64,000 nt of DNA from Bog-159 sp963785255 (lineage in GTDB: Bacteria > Acidobacteriota > Terriglobia > Bryobacterales > Bryobacteraceae): assembly GCA_963785255.1 (NCBI GenBank), contig CAWAUR010000015.1, forward strand, positions 310,001 to 374,000. The letters run 5' to 3'. The notes below the pieces were generated by a model that saw only the letters and a list, made by a program, of their open reading frames with translations, did no database searches and was not told the origin of the DNA. This document shows, piece by piece, positions 1 through 8,562 of the stretch (the stretch's first letter is position 1; every line of letters starts with the position of its first letter). Made by a program: the position numbers and the translations under genes.

Positions 1-179
1 GTCAACTGCGCGACGACGCCGGCTCGACGCGCATGGGTCTGGATAACGCCCGCGAGCGCTTGCGCCTGTTGTACGGCAATGCCGCTTCGCTGGTATTGCG
101 GAACCAGGGCCCCGATGCGGTGGTGGCCGAAATTTCCATCCCGCTGGCCGCGGCGGGCATGAAGGCGCGCCCCGCATGA
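1..179 (+). CDS. LytS-type sensor histidine kinase, C-terminal end (partial)
   Basis: Only the last 58 codons are in the window, read from base 3 to the TGA at 177-179. The residues GLDNARERLRLLYG match the end of the HATPase_c domain of LytS/YehU-family kinases, where the G2-like box is followed by an N-x-R-x-R-L helix. The stop overlaps the ATG of the next gene (ATGA), so kinase and response regulator are probably translationally coupled as a two-component pair. Everything upstream, including the phospho-accepting His and any sensor region, is outside the window, so the stimulus cannot be inferred. Confidence 0.8.
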   Translation, partial: QLRDDAGSTRMGLDNARERLRLLYGNAASLVLRNQGPDAVVAEISIPLAAAGMKARPA

Positions 180-892
180 GAGCCGTGATCGTGGACGATG
201 AACGCTTGGGACGCGCGGAATTGCGGCGGCTTCTGGCAGCGCACCCCGAGGTCGAAATTGTGGGCGATGCGCGCGACGCCGGCGAAGCGTTGTCACTCAT
301 CGAGCAACTGCAGCCCGACCTGCTGTTCCTCGATATTCAGATGCCCGGACAGAGCGGGTTCGAATTGCTGGAACAGCTCGACCGCCCGCCGCTGGTGATC
401 TTCACCACCGCCTACGACGAATATGCGCTGAAGGCGTTTGAGGTGAATGCGCTCGATTACCTGTTGAAGCCGGTGTTGCCGGAGCGGCTGGATGCGGCCC
501 TGGCGCGCGCGCGGTTGCGCCAATCCAAGTCGGCCTTGAATGCGGCGAATGCGGCAATGGATGCCGGACAGCGCATCTTCGTGAAGGATGGCGAGCGCTG
601 CTGGTTCGTCACTGTGGGCGATATCGTACTTCTCGAAAGCGAGGGCAATTATGCGCGCATCTATTTCGGCGGACATCGCCCGCTGATCCTGCGATCGATT
701 AATTATCTGGAGGAACGGCTGGACCCGGCGATCTTCTTTCGCGCCAGCCGGAAGCATCTGCTGAATCTGCGATTTATTGAAGGCATCGATCCGTGGGCCA
801 ATGGCGGATTTCTAGTGCGGCTGAAGGGCGGGCTGGAAGTGGAGATGTCGCGGCGGCAGGCGCAGAAGTTCAAAGAGCTGATGAGTTTGTGA
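176..892 (+). CDS. LytTR-family response regulator
   Basis: The 238-residue protein has an N-terminal receiver domain (about 1-120) and a C-terminal LytTR DNA-binding domain (about 133-236). In the receiver I see the acidic pair D7/D8, the phospho-acceptor D53 in FLDIQMPG, the switch Thr in VIFTTAYDEY and the conserved Lys in LLKP (K98). The LytTR part has the family's DIVLLESEGNYARIY and FFRASRKHLLNL strings. This is the AlgR/LytR/YehT layout: a transcription factor phosphorylated by the kinase whose end precedes it. The start overlaps the kinase stop by four bases. Target genes cannot be read from the window. Confidence 0.95.
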   Translation: MRAVIVDDERLGRAELRRLLAAHPEVEIVGDARDAGEALSLIEQLQPDLLFLDIQMPGQSGFELLEQLDRPPLVIFTTAYDEYALKAFEVNALDYLLKPVLPERLDAALARARLRQSKSALNAANAAMDAGQRIFVKDGERCWFVTVGDIVLLESEGNYARIYFGGHRPLILRSINYLEERLDPAIFFRASRKHLLNLRFIEGIDPWANGGFLVRLKGGLEVEMSRRQAQKFKELMSL

Positions 893-902
893 GGCAGGAG
901 GC

Positions 903-1041
903 TTGTGGGGCAGGCACTTTGCCTGCGCGGGCCTCTCAGGCCCGCTCTTAGGCGAGCGAAGCGCGCCCTGGCCGACTGGCCGCCCGGCTCTTGTGTTTTC
1001 ATCGTCTTTGGTGGCCTGCAGAGCCATGCCTGCCCCACAAC
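903..1041 (+). repeat. REP-like palindromic element, GGGGCAGGC family
   Basis: The segment opens with tgtggggcaggcactttgcc and closes with the opposite orientation (atgcctgccccaca), so the outer ends pair. Inside are the inverted pair gcgggcct/aggcccgc and gcgagcgaagcgcgc. The same modules recur at 1716-1845, 5641-5735, 22752-22803 and 43285-43325. It lies between the response regulator and the phosphatase gene and has no supported coding content. Likely a non-autonomous REP/BIME-type element; no REP-associated transposase is in the window. Confidence 0.7.
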
Positions 1042-1117
1042 GTAACCCGCATGGGCTGGCTTCCGTCTAATTTATTAGCATCCTTCAATTGCATTTCAAA
1101 TCGGGGGAACCTCAGAG

Positions 1118-1711
1118 ATGTCTTTATTTACCCGCCTTCCAATCGCCCTATTAGCCCTTGGCCTGCCGGTGTTTGCCGGGCCGGTCCCAGGAATCAAGAA
1201 TTTCGACGAGGTGGATACGCATGTCTACCGCGGCGCCCAGCCAACCGGTGAAGGTCTCCAGTATCTCGCCCAGCTTGGCGTGAAAACGATTGTGGATCTG
1301 CGCGAACCCGGCCACCGTTCCAAGGCCGAGGAACTCGCCGTGACCGCCGCCGGGATGCAATATGTCAACGTGCCCATGAGCGGGCTAACGCCGCCGACGG
1401 ACGCCGAGATTAGCAAGATACTGGGCATGTTGGAAGACAAGACGTCCGGGCCCGTATTTGTGCATTGCATGCGCGGCGCCGACCGTACCGGGGCCGTGAT
1501 TGCGGCGTATCATATCGATCACGATAGCTGGGACAACGCGCACGCCCTGCAGGATGCCAAGGCGCACGGCATGAGCCCGTTCCAGCTTCCACGCCAGAGT
1601 TATATCCGGAACTTCCACGCCCGCACAATCAGCCCGACAGATACTTCTGCCAGCGCCGCTACAAACACGATTCCGGTGGCGGCAACTCCCGCCACAGCCG
1701 GCGCGAAGTAG
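1118..1711 (+). CDS. Secreted dual-specificity / tyrosine phosphatase-like protein
   Basis: The 197-residue product begins with a signal peptide (MSLFTRLPIALLALGLPVFA). The body carries the cysteine phosphatase signature HCMRGADRTG, with C117 as nucleophile and R123 as the phosphate-binding Arg (C-x5-R). The upstream VYRGAQPTGEGLQYLAQLGVKT region and the VDLRE strand match the small DSP/Siw14-like fold. The C-terminal 30 residues are Ala/Thr/Pro-rich and look disordered. The signal peptide puts the enzyme in the periplasm or outside the cell, where its substrate is unknown. It stands alone between two palindromic repeats. Confidence 0.85.
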   Translation: MSLFTRLPIALLALGLPVFAGPVPGIKNFDEVDTHVYRGAQPTGEGLQYLAQLGVKTIVDLREPGHRSKAEELAVTAAGMQYVNVPMSGLTPPTDAEISKILGMLEDKTSGPVFVHCMRGADRTGAVIAAYHIDHDSWDNAHALQDAKAHGMSPFQLPRQSYIRNFHARTISPTDTSASAATNTIPVAATPATAGAK

Positions 1712-1715
1712 TTTT

Positions 1716-1845
1716 GAGGGGCAGGCACTCTGCCTGCGCGGGCCTCGTAGGCCCGCTCTTGGCGATCTCGCCGCGCGAAGCGCGGCTGGCGGCCTACCAG
1801 GCCGCCGCAGGCAGAGTGCCTGGCAGAGTGCCTGCCCCACAGGCG
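1716..1845 (+). repeat. REP-like palindromic element, GGGGCAGGC family
   Basis: Starts gaggggcaggcactctgcct and ends gagtgcctgccccacag, so the two ends are inverted copies. The inner gcgggcctcgtaggcccgct hairpin is shared with the copy at 5641. Near the right end a short piece (gcagagtgcctg) is repeated in tandem, which points to slippage or stepwise growth. It starts five bases after the phosphatase stop. Confidence 0.7.
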
Positions 1846-1921
1846 CCGCACAATGCAGGAAGTCGAGCAGCCGGTTTAGGCCGCTGCGGCCAAGATTGGC
1901 CGTCCCACTAGCTTAGTTAAG

Positions 1922-3532
1922 CTAAGCGTTCAACACGGGAATCTCGCGGCGGTCGATCAACCCCGTCACCGCCGCGATATCGCTATCCAGCGCGCGGTCG
2001 GCATCCACAAAAGCGCTCGCCGTGCGGATCTTCCGGTAAATCGGCCGCGTGCCCGCTCCCAGCCGCTCCGCGCCTTGCCGCAGATCGATCGCCTGTGCGG
2101 CCGAAAGCAGCGTGATAGCCACGGCGCTGCGCAGCAGCCGAACTACATCCATGGCGGTCAGCGCGGCATGCGTGCCCAGACTTACTATGTCCTGGTTATA
2201 TTGCTCGGTGGGCAGCGTGTGAATCAAGCTGGGCGCGCACCAGTGGCGTATCGCCGTCACTAAGCTGGTATGCACGATCTGCATCCCCTTGAACCCTTGA
2301 TACACACCCACGTGCGGGCTGAGCGAAGGCGGCAGGCCGTTCGAAAAACGGTCGTCCATGAGCAGCGCCATCAAGGAATGCAGCCAGTTGGCCAGATTCG
2401 CCAGGTCCAGCTTCAAGCCATCCATGGCGCGCGCCACGTGCGCTCCGTAAAAATTTCCGGTGTGATAAACCTGGTCGGTGGCAGGATCGATCAGCGGATT
2501 GTCGTTCACCGAATTGGCTTCACGCTCGACCACCGTGCGGCACTGTTCCAGCGACTCCAGCATGGGACCCAATCCCTGCGGCGCGCAACGCAACGAATAG
2601 GGGCTTTGAATAGACTCCTGGGCCGCCTCCACGTGGTGGCCGTTGCTGCCGTTGGCGCGCCGGTTGACTTCCTGCACACGGCCGCGAATCTCGTCGAGCG
2701 GTACGACCAGTTTGGAATCGAATAGTAGTGAGTTGAGCATCTCGGCCACGGCCAACTGGCCCGGATGGTGCTTCGCCATGTGGATCGCCGGATGATAATA
2801 GTCGGGCGACGATCCGAGCGCTTCGGCAACCATGGCCAGCCCGCCCAGCGACAGCCGGAACAGATAAGCCGCCTCGTCGACCACCATAGCGCCCACGCCC
2901 GTCATCACGGTGGTGCCGTTAAGCAGCGCCAGGCCTTCTTTGGCTTCCAGATCCAGTCTGGGGATGCCTGCGCGCTCCAATGCTTCGGCGGCGGGCGTGC
3001 GGCGCCCTTTGTAAAACGCTTCGCCGCGACCCGCCATCACGCGCGTAATATAGGCCGATGGGCACAGATCGCCGCTCGCGCCGACGGAACCGTAACGTGG
3101 CACGATGGGCGTGATGTGATGATTCAGCAGATCCAGCAGGCGCTCGATCACCACCAATCGCACCGCGGAAAATCCACGCGCCAGCGCATTCGCGCGCAGC
3201 AGGATGGCGGCGCGTACCGCCTCTTCCGGCAGTGACTCACCGACCCCGCAAGACAAAAATTCGAGCAGATTTTGCTGATGGTGCGCCAGTTCTTCGGAAG
3301 GGATTACGTAGCGCGCATTGCCTCCAAAGCCGGTATTGACGCCGTAGACCACCTCGCCGGCCGCAAGTTTGCGCTCCAGCGCTTCGCGGCCGCGGGCGAT
3401 GCGCTGCCGGAATTCCACGTCGGTGCTCAGCGTCACCTTCTGCGCGTGCCGCGCCACGGCAATAATGTCGTCTAATGCAAGATATTTCTGGGAAATCGAG
3501 ACCGCCGCGGTGGGCGTTGTCAGCGTCGCCAT
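1922..3532 (-). CDS. Aromatic amino acid ammonia-lyase (HAL/PAL family, phenylalanine-type selectivity pair)
   Basis: The 536-residue protein is full length for the MIO-dependent lyase family. It has the MIO-forming A152-S153-G154 in GSVGASGDL, the catalytic loop Tyr Y63 in YGVNTGFGG, and the late EQYNQDIVSLG motif. The residues that set substrate choice are F92-L93 (NLLEFLSCG). In the family Phe-Leu marks phenylalanine ammonia-lyases, His-Leu tyrosine lyases and Ser-His histidine lyases; EQ(H/Y)NQD is also PAL-like. No hutU, hutI or hutG lies nearby. I infer deamination of phenylalanine to cinnamate rather than histidine to urocanate. An automatic label of HutH would be the usual alternative. 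Confidence 0.9.
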   Translation of the reverse strand: MATLTTPTAAVSISQKYLALDDIIAVARHAQKVTLSTDVEFRQRIARGREALERKLAAGEVVYGVNTGFGGNARYVIPSEELAHHQQNLLEFLSCGVGESLPEEAVRAAILLRANALARGFSAVRLVVIERLLDLLNHHITPIVPRYGSVGASGDLCPSAYITRVMAGRGEAFYKGRRTPAAEALERAGIPRLDLEAKEGLALLNGTTVMTGVGAMVVDEAAYLFRLSLGGLAMVAEALGSSPDYYHPAIHMAKHHPGQLAVAEMLNSLLFDSKLVVPLDEIRGRVQEVNRRANGSNGHHVEAAQESIQSPYSLRCAPQGLGPMLESLEQCRTVVEREANSVNDNPLIDPATDQVYHTGNFYGAHVARAMDGLKLDLANLANWLHSLMALLMDDRFSNGLPPSLSPHVGVYQGFKGMQIVHTSLVTAIRHWCAPSLIHTLPTEQYNQDIVSLGTHAALTAMDVVRLLRSAVAITLLSAAQAIDLRQGAERLGAGTRPIYRKIRTASAFVDADRALDSDIAAVTGLIDRREIPVLNA

Positions 3533-3548
3533 AATTGTTGCATCCCAT

Positions 3549-3568
3549 ACACCACGGTGCGGTGGTGT
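3549..3568. promoter_or_regulatory. Inverted repeat, candidate operator
   Basis: ACACCAC and GTGGTGT form perfect 7-base arms around a 6-base spacer, 17 bases upstream of the ammonia-lyase start codon. The position fits an operator for the minus-strand gene. No regulator gene is adjacent, so the binding protein is unknown. Confidence 0.4.
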
Positions 3569-3623
3569 TTCTGCCTAGAGTATGGCACTCGGGCTCGCGG
3601 GTGTCAATATTTTCCTTCGATTG

Positions 3624-3637
3624 GTGTTGGCCAACAC
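3624..3637. promoter_or_regulatory. Perfect 14-base palindrome in divergent promoter region
   Basis: GTGTTGGCCAACAC is a perfect palindrome lying between the divergent ammonia-lyase gene and the FecR-domain gene, 57 bases before the latter's chosen start. It is a plausible dimeric repressor site. No direct evidence says which of the two genes it serves. Confidence 0.4.
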
Positions 3638-3693
3638 TTTACAAATCTTCATCCGGCGAGCGGCGTGCAGCGAGTCAGGCAGCAGAGGTAAAA

Positions 3694-5580
3694 ATGTTAC
3701 GACGACTCCTGGTAATTGCGGCGGCCGCCGCCGGCGTGCTGGCCGCGCAAGATCCGCCCTCGCGGGCCGGACGCATCAGTTATATAAGCGGCACGGTTTC
3801 TTTCGAGCCCGCGGGCGTCTCCGATTGGGCTACCGCGGCCATCAACCGGCCGCTTAGCATGGGTGATCAGCTTTATGTAGACCATGGGCGCGCGGAAGTG
3901 CAAATTCCCGGCACGGCGTTCAGTCTGGGTGACGGCACATCTTTCGAGTTTCTGAACCTGGATGACCCTACGGCGCAGGTCAGTCTATCGGCGGGCACAC
4001 TCGACGTGCGGGTGCGGCGCATGGATGGGAACCTGGAAGTGGACACGCCCAACCTCGCATTTACGGTGACCGGTCCAGGCGAATACCGGCTGGACGCCAA
4101 TGCGCAGAGCGGACAGACATTGGTGACGGTGCGTGACGGCGAAGGCCAGATGTTGGCGGGCGGCGGAACGGTCGCTTTGCACGCCGGACAACAGGCGGTG
4201 GTACAGGGCGTTGGGCAAGCGGCGCAATATAAGATCAACCCCGTTCCCGGATACGACTCGTTCGATCGTTGGGTAATGTCGCGGAACCAGCAGGAGGACC
4301 GCTACGCCGCGTCCCCCTATGTATCGCCCGGAGTGGTCGGCTATGAAGATTTAGGCGCTTATGGGACGTGGCGCGACGTGGCGGATTATGGCGAGATGTG
4401 GGTGCCCAACAGCGTGCCCGGCGGATGGGCGCCATATAGCGTCGGCGAATGGGTGTGGATGGATCCATGGGGGTGGACTTGGGTGGACAGCGAGCCTTGG
4501 GGATTCGCGCCGTTTCACTACGGCCGCTGGGCATACCTAAACGGATTTTGGGGCTGGTGTCCCGGCCCATATGCCGTAGAGCCGATCTATGCTCCGGCGC
4601 TGGTGGCTTGGGTGGGTTTCGGCGGGGGACTCGGCGTCTCGATCGGATTCGGCGGCGGTCCGGGGGTGGGCTGGTTCGCGCTCGGCCCGCGGGATGTGTA
4701 TGTGCCGCCGTTCACGGCCAGCGCAGCCTTTGTGTCGCGGGTCAATTTGGGCGATTCGCGCTTCATGAACGCGGGTTATGTGAACAACGCGTATAGCGGT
4801 TATATGCGCACGAGAACGATTCCGGTAGCCAGCTACATGAATCGCACGGCGCCCGGCGCCATCGTGGCGATGCCGCAGAAAGACTTCGCGAGTGGACAGC
4901 CGGTGGAACACGCCGCCAGGCGGATTCCCGCAAACCAGGTGGCCAACATCCGTACCGCGATGGCCGCGCCGCGAGTCGCGCCACAGACGGCCAGCGTGCT
5001 GGGACGGCCGTCGGGGAACGCTCCGCATCCGTCGGCAGCCGTGCTGAGCCGGCCGGTGGTGAGCAGGACGAGACCACCTGCGCCGCCACCGTCTTTCGCG
5101 GCAAGGCAATCGGTGCTGGCGCGCAACCCGGGGCAACCGATAGGGGTGGGCGAAATGCATGAGATGGCGAGATCCGCGCCCGCCGGTACGCGGCAGGCGG
5201 CTGCGCCGCCGGTAGCGAAAATGCATGAGGCCGTTCCGCCGCAGCAAGCCGGACGTCCGTCGCCTATGGCTCCGCCGCAGCATGCCAGGGCACAACAGCC
5301 GCCGCACCAGCAAACCGTGCGTCCGGCGCCTCCCACGCAGCATGCCCGGGCGCCACAGCCGCCGCGTTTCTCAGCGCCGCCTAAGGAAGAGCCGCGAACG
5401 GTCCACACGCAGCCGCGCATAGCGCCGCCGCCACAGCAGCATGCCCACGCGCAGCCGCCGCCGCATTTCCCGGCGCAGCCGCAACGTATGGCGCCGCGTC
5501 CGCAGCCGCACGTACAGGCTCCGCGTGCGGAAGCGCCCCACGCTCCGCCGCCGGAACGGCGCGAGCCAGAGCATCGATAA
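3694..5580 (+). CDS. FecR-domain secreted protein with W/Y-rich DUF6600-like region and Pro-rich tail
   Basis: I start at 3694, where agaggt precedes ATG and a signal peptide follows (MLRRLLVIAAAAAGVLAA); the frame is open upstream but without a signal. The 628-residue product has a FecR-like domain (about 30-120: GRISYISGTVSF then GDQLYVDHGRAEVQ). Next comes an aromatic region (about 200-330) with repeating YGTWRDV, YGEMWVPN, GEWVWMDPWGWTWV and HYGRWAY units, as in DUF6600 proteins. The tail from about 440 is rich in Pro, Gln, His and Ala. FecR domains usually sense or bind at the envelope. Role unknown; exported location is inferred. Confidence 0.8.
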   Translation: MLRRLLVIAAAAAGVLAAQDPPSRAGRISYISGTVSFEPAGVSDWATAAINRPLSMGDQLYVDHGRAEVQIPGTAFSLGDGTSFEFLNLDDPTAQVSLSAGTLDVRVRRMDGNLEVDTPNLAFTVTGPGEYRLDANAQSGQTLVTVRDGEGQMLAGGGTVALHAGQQAVVQGVGQAAQYKINPVPGYDSFDRWVMSRNQQEDRYAASPYVSPGVVGYEDLGAYGTWRDVADYGEMWVPNSVPGGWAPYSVGEWVWMDPWGWTWVDSEPWGFAPFHYGRWAYLNGFWGWCPGPYAVEPIYAPALVAWVGFGGGLGVSIGFGGGPGVGWFALGPRDVYVPPFTASAAFVSRVNLGDSRFMNAGYVNNAYSGYMRTRTIPVASYMNRTAPGAIVAMPQKDFASGQPVEHAARRIPANQVANIRTAMAAPRVAPQTASVLGRPSGNAPHPSAAVLSRPVVSRTRPPAPPPSFAARQSVLARNPGQPIGVGEMHEMARSAPAGTRQAAAPPVAKMHEAVPPQQAGRPSPMAPPQHARAQQPPHQQTVRPAPPTQHARAPQPPRFSAPPKEEPRTVHTQPRIAPPPQQHAHAQPPPHFPAQPQRMAPRPQPHVQAPRAEAPHAPPPERREPEHR

Positions 5581-5640
5581 CCCACGGGCAGGCAGCCTCA
5601 AGAGGCCGCCCCCTCGACGTCTTACATTTGTGTCCGCCGC

Positions 5641-5735
5641 TGTGGGGCAGGCTCGTAGCCTGCGCGGGCCTCGTAGGCCCGCTCCTCGGCGAGCGAAGCT
5701 CGCCCGGACAGGCCGGGAGGCCTGTCCTACCTGCC
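5641..5735 (+). repeat. Composite REP-like element (GGGGCAGGC and GTAGGACAGG families)
   Basis: The left part (tgtggggcaggctcgtagcc, then gcgggcctcgtaggcccgct) matches 1716 and 43285. The right part, ggacaggccgggaggcctgtcc, is a palindrome also found at 17722 and, inside a gene, at 33379. The right end supplies the TAG stop of the minus-strand PEGA gene (5727-5729, in gtcctac). Confidence 0.7.
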
Positions 5736-6269
5736 GGAGGCCCGGACTATGGTCGCTTCGTTGGCCTTCAACTCAACCTTCTGCTCGACTCCGGTCCCGC
5801 CAACGGGAACGATCTTCACGATGTATGTGCCCGGCGGCAGCAGCAAGCCCTGCGCGAAGTTATCGAATTCGTCCACGTGACCCATGTACGCGCCGTTCAC
5901 GTAGACGGCTGCGAATTTCTCCGGCCCTTCCGTGCGCAGCTTGCCAAACGGACCTTTCGGTTCGGGAAGCGCTTTCAAGTCCTGCCGGACGGTTACGGTC
6001 TTGCCGGCCACGATGGTCACGTGCGCGGTAGCGGTTTCATAACGCGGCTCGCGAAGTGTGACCGCATGGTCTCCAGCGGCCACCGCGTAGCTCCGGGTCA
6101 TTCCGAAGTTAGCGGCGGGGCCCAGGTATTTGTCATCAACGAACACACCCGCACGGCCGGTGGTGGTCTTCACTTTCAGGGTTCCCGTTTGTTGGGCGAA
6201 CCCCGACGCACTCATCGCTAACACAATGGCGAGGGCGCCCAAGCTGGATCGAACGCAGTTAGTCTTCAT
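5727..6269 (-). CDS. Exported PEGA-domain-like protein
   Basis: The 180-residue protein starts with a signal peptide (MKTNCVRSSLGALAIVLAMSASGFAQQ). Two small beta-rich units follow, about 28-95 (TGTLKVKTTTGRAGVFVDDKYLG) and about 118-175 (AAVYVNGAYMGHVDEFDNFAQ, LLLPPGTYIVKIV). V-x-V-D/N-x-x-Y-x-G, then L-P-x-G-x-Y, is the PEGA-type pattern found in envelope proteins. The stop codon TAG is part of the neighbouring palindromic repeat, so the natural C terminus may once have been longer. It precedes nothing on its strand that suggests an operon partner. Function unknown. Confidence 0.75.
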   Translation of the reverse strand: MKTNCVRSSLGALAIVLAMSASGFAQQTGTLKVKTTTGRAGVFVDDKYLGPAANFGMTRSYAVAAGDHAVTLREPRYETATAHVTIVAGKTVTVRQDLKALPEPKGPFGKLRTEGPEKFAAVYVNGAYMGHVDEFDNFAQGLLLPPGTYIVKIVPVGGTGVEQKVELKANEATIVRASGR

Positions 6270-6288
6270 ATTTTCCTCTTCCCGCTTC

Positions 6289-7422
6289 CTATCGGAGAGC
6301 GTAGGTCAAGCCGGCGGTAATCTGGAAGGAATTCTTGTTGAAGCCGGGCGGTGGATCGTTCAGAAAAGCGTCCGCCAGGTTTAGGGACACGCTGAGACGC
6401 TTGTGCACCGGCAGCGCCAAGCCAATGCTGCCAGTTCCGGAGTAGGCGCTGGTGACGTTCCACGCCGGAATGAAGGTGATCTGCTCATTCAACAACACGC
6501 CGTGTGCAAACTTGCGCGTGTAGATTTCGCCGATGGTAGATCCGACCAGGCTTTCGTTGGAGGACGAAACAGAGAAGCTCTGGCGGATATAGGAAACGCC
6601 GGCCTTCAGATCCAATTCCGCCGCCCCGGTCTTATAGGCAGTCCAGCCGATGCCGCCGCCATACAACTGCTGCAGGTCGAGACCCAGCGAATAGTTGTGG
6701 TCGAAGATCGCCTGGCCAAAACCGAACAGGCGCGGCGAGAAGTATTTATCCTCCTCCGCATCCGCATGTATGATATTGGTCTTGATATCCGTCAAGCCCG
6801 GCTCGCTGATTTTGCCGTAAGCCGCGCTTAAATCGAGCAGCGTGCGCGTGCTGGGATTCAGCCACGATTCGGTGGGCGAGGTGCGCACCAGGGCAATTCC
6901 GCCTGTAAAGGTCTCGGCCTTCTCGGTAGCCTCGACCAGACTGACGCCGCCGGTGACCGTGCCGCCCCAGTTCTCAAGAAAGCCTTCATCGTGATTGATG
7001 GCCTTTTCAAAATCCGGCTGCGGAATCAGGAAGCCGGCTTCGGCCACGGGAACCACGGGCGGCGTGCCAGTAGAGGCGACAGTAATCTTCTGATCCGTCA
7101 TGGTCAGGTCGCCCCGCGGTATTTGACTGACATCCGCGTGTTTGCCGAACGTGACTTTCTTGCCGACCACGGCAAACGGCTGCGCCGTGCGCAACTCCTG
7201 AATCTTGCTCCAGGCGACGGTCACTTCGCCGGCCATATCGCTTTTAAAGACCACGGAGTCGCCCTTGGCGCTCTTGAGCTGGCCGATCAGTTTCTCACCA
7301 TCGGTAAAGATCAAAACATCGGGCTGAGGCTTGGCTGGGGCAGCGGGCGCCTGCGCGTACAACAAACTGCTGCTGAATGCCGCCAGAAGGGCAGCGCTTA
7401 GAATAAGTTGCTCTGACTTCAC
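6289..7422 (-). CDS. DUF481-family outer membrane protein
   Basis: I choose the GTG at 7422: GGAG stands 8 bases upstream and a signal peptide follows (KSEQLILSAALLAAFSSSLLYA). The 377-residue product has an N-terminal region with a small beta module (DVLIFTDGEKLIGQL, FKSDMAGEVTVAW). From about residue 170 a C-terminal DUF481-like beta barrel runs to the aromatic-rich end (SFQITAGLTYALR). DUF481 proteins are outer membrane proteins of unknown role (YdiY-like). It lies 19 bases upstream of the PEGA gene on the same strand, so the two may be co-transcribed. An upstream extension lacks family character. Confidence 0.8.
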   Translation of the reverse strand: MKSEQLILSAALLAAFSSSLLYAQAPAAPAKPQPDVLIFTDGEKLIGQLKSAKGDSVVFKSDMAGEVTVAWSKIQELRTAQPFAVVGKKVTFGKHADVSQIPRGDLTMTDQKITVASTGTPPVVPVAEAGFLIPQPDFEKAINHDEGFLENWGGTVTGGVSLVEATEKAETFTGGIALVRTSPTESWLNPSTRTLLDLSAAYGKISEPGLTDIKTNIIHADAEEDKYFSPRLFGFGQAIFDHNYSLGLDLQQLYGGGIGWTAYKTGAAELDLKAGVSYIRQSFSVSSSNESLVGSTIGEIYTRKFAHGVLLNEQITFIPAWNVTSAYSGTGSIGLALPVHKRLSVSLNLADAFLNDPPPGFNKNSFQITAGLTYALR

Positions 7423-7639
7423 GATCACTTCTCCGATCTCCTGGTTTCGCTTGAAATGCCTGAGTCGCGCTTGCGGCGATCTATACCGGCGATGGTTCCA
7501 TACGGAACCAGCCAGTTGGTATTGTCCCGGCGCGTGGGCGTAGCGGGTGGCAGGAATCGCGCGATAAACTGCCAATGCGGCCGCGCATGGATGATTCCTT
7601 CCAGATACTTTAGCATCGTGCTCAGGCCGTTCGCAAAGA

Positions 7640-7700
7640 TACAGGGTCTCCCACGTCTCCCGCCGGACCTCAAACCACCCAATCAGATCTGATTATCGCT
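7640..7700 (-). pseudogene. Remnant of the 5' end of a winged-helix/PD40 regulator gene
   Basis: Read on the minus strand, this stretch aligns base by base with the start of the regulator at 11344 and below: both have CAGATC[T/C]GATT and TTTGAGGTCCGG. Here the reading frame is broken by TGA where the other copy has CGA and by a missing base. Only the first 20 or so codons are recognisable. It marks the spot where a divergent regulator once stood next to the secreted-protein gene at 7894. Confidence 0.5.
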
Positions 7701-7893
7701 ACTAGTAACCCCGGTATGAAAGTATAGCGCGCCGGCTGGCCGTTGCACACGCTGGGAACTCTCCGGAATATATTCCCCGATCACATGTGTTTTCCGCCAT
7801 TTGCCGGGGGACATTTTCTTCCGCCGGAAAAGACCTGTGAGGTGTTGCCATTTCGTCGAAAATGACCGCACTTAGGCGGTGGAGGTAACTAGC
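7700..7893 (+). repeat. Duplicated divergent promoter segment, copy 1
   Basis: This region resembles 9846-10041 (shared ccccgatc, tgttttcc, cattttcttcc-like and gaggt[g/a]ttgcca blocks, then an SD and ATG) and its left part resembles 11341-11420 (gaaagtata[g/a]cgcgccggc, ctgggaact). The stretch between the DUF481 gene and the secreted-protein gene therefore holds an old shared promoter region, not a further gene. An SD sequence, ggaggt, ends it. Confidence 0.55.
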
Positions 7894-8562
7894 ATGAAAA
7901 TTCGCAGCTTCGTTTTACATCACTTCGGAGGCCCAGCTTCCGAAAAACAAAGGAAAAGCATTATGACAAAATTGAGTCCATCCAAAGTCCTCGGCCTAGC
8001 TCTCGCTCTCGGATGCGCGACCCTCCTCCTCGGCGGCATTTACGCGAGCACGGACCCGAACCCTTCGCAACCGAAGCATATTCACGCCCACGCGGGGACG
8101 ACCTTCGTCCTGCTCCCGGCCAGCACTCCCGGGGGGCCGCGTTCGCACAACATTGACGGCGTCGTCCGGGTTTCGTCCCTGGGCGACTGCACGTTCCATG
8201 CCACGGCCAATTTGGTGGCAACGGCCAACCCCAATTTTTTCCTGATAACGGACGGTCTCTTCCTCTTCACTACGGCCGATGGGAGTAGCACTTTGACGGC
8301 CTCGGCCGCGGGCACTCTCACGGTGAATCCGGTGAATCCGTACATGGGCGACATCCAGTACGATGTGACGTTCACGGGCGGCACAGGCTCGCTGGCGGGC
8401 GCGCACGGCTATGGCAAGCTTCACGACGGGGTAGTTCTCTTCACGACCATTGATCTTGTCCAGCCTGACGACAGCACAGTGCCGCCTGAAGCTCCGCCAC
8501 CTCCAGCAGGGTCCCAAACCGGCAAAGCATGTTGGTTACTGGATGCTGATCTGGATTATTGA
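7894..8562 (+). CDS. Exported hypothetical protein
   Basis: The ATG at 7894 follows a strong ggaggt and its position matches the ATG of the duplicated promoter copy at 10042. A second ATG at 7963 (with aaggaaa) starts directly at a signal-like segment (MTKLSPSKVLGLALALGCA), giving 199 instead of 222 residues. The mature part is Thr/Gly/Ala-rich and beta-predicted, with FTTADGSSTLTASAAGTLTV and a VTFTGGTGSLAGAHGYG string like those of secreted acidobacterial proteins with a filamentous or jelly-roll fold. No catalytic motif is visible. Function unknown; export is inferred. Confidence 0.65.
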   Translation: MKIRSFVLHHFGGPASEKQRKSIMTKLSPSKVLGLALALGCATLLLGGIYASTDPNPSQPKHIHAHAGTTFVLLPASTPGGPRSHNIDGVVRVSSLGDCTFHATANLVATANPNFFLITDGLFLFTTADGSSTLTASAAGTLTVNPVNPYMGDIQYDVTFTGGTGSLAGAHGYGKLHDGVVLFTTIDLVQPDDSTVPPEAPPPPAGSQTGKACWLLDADLDY

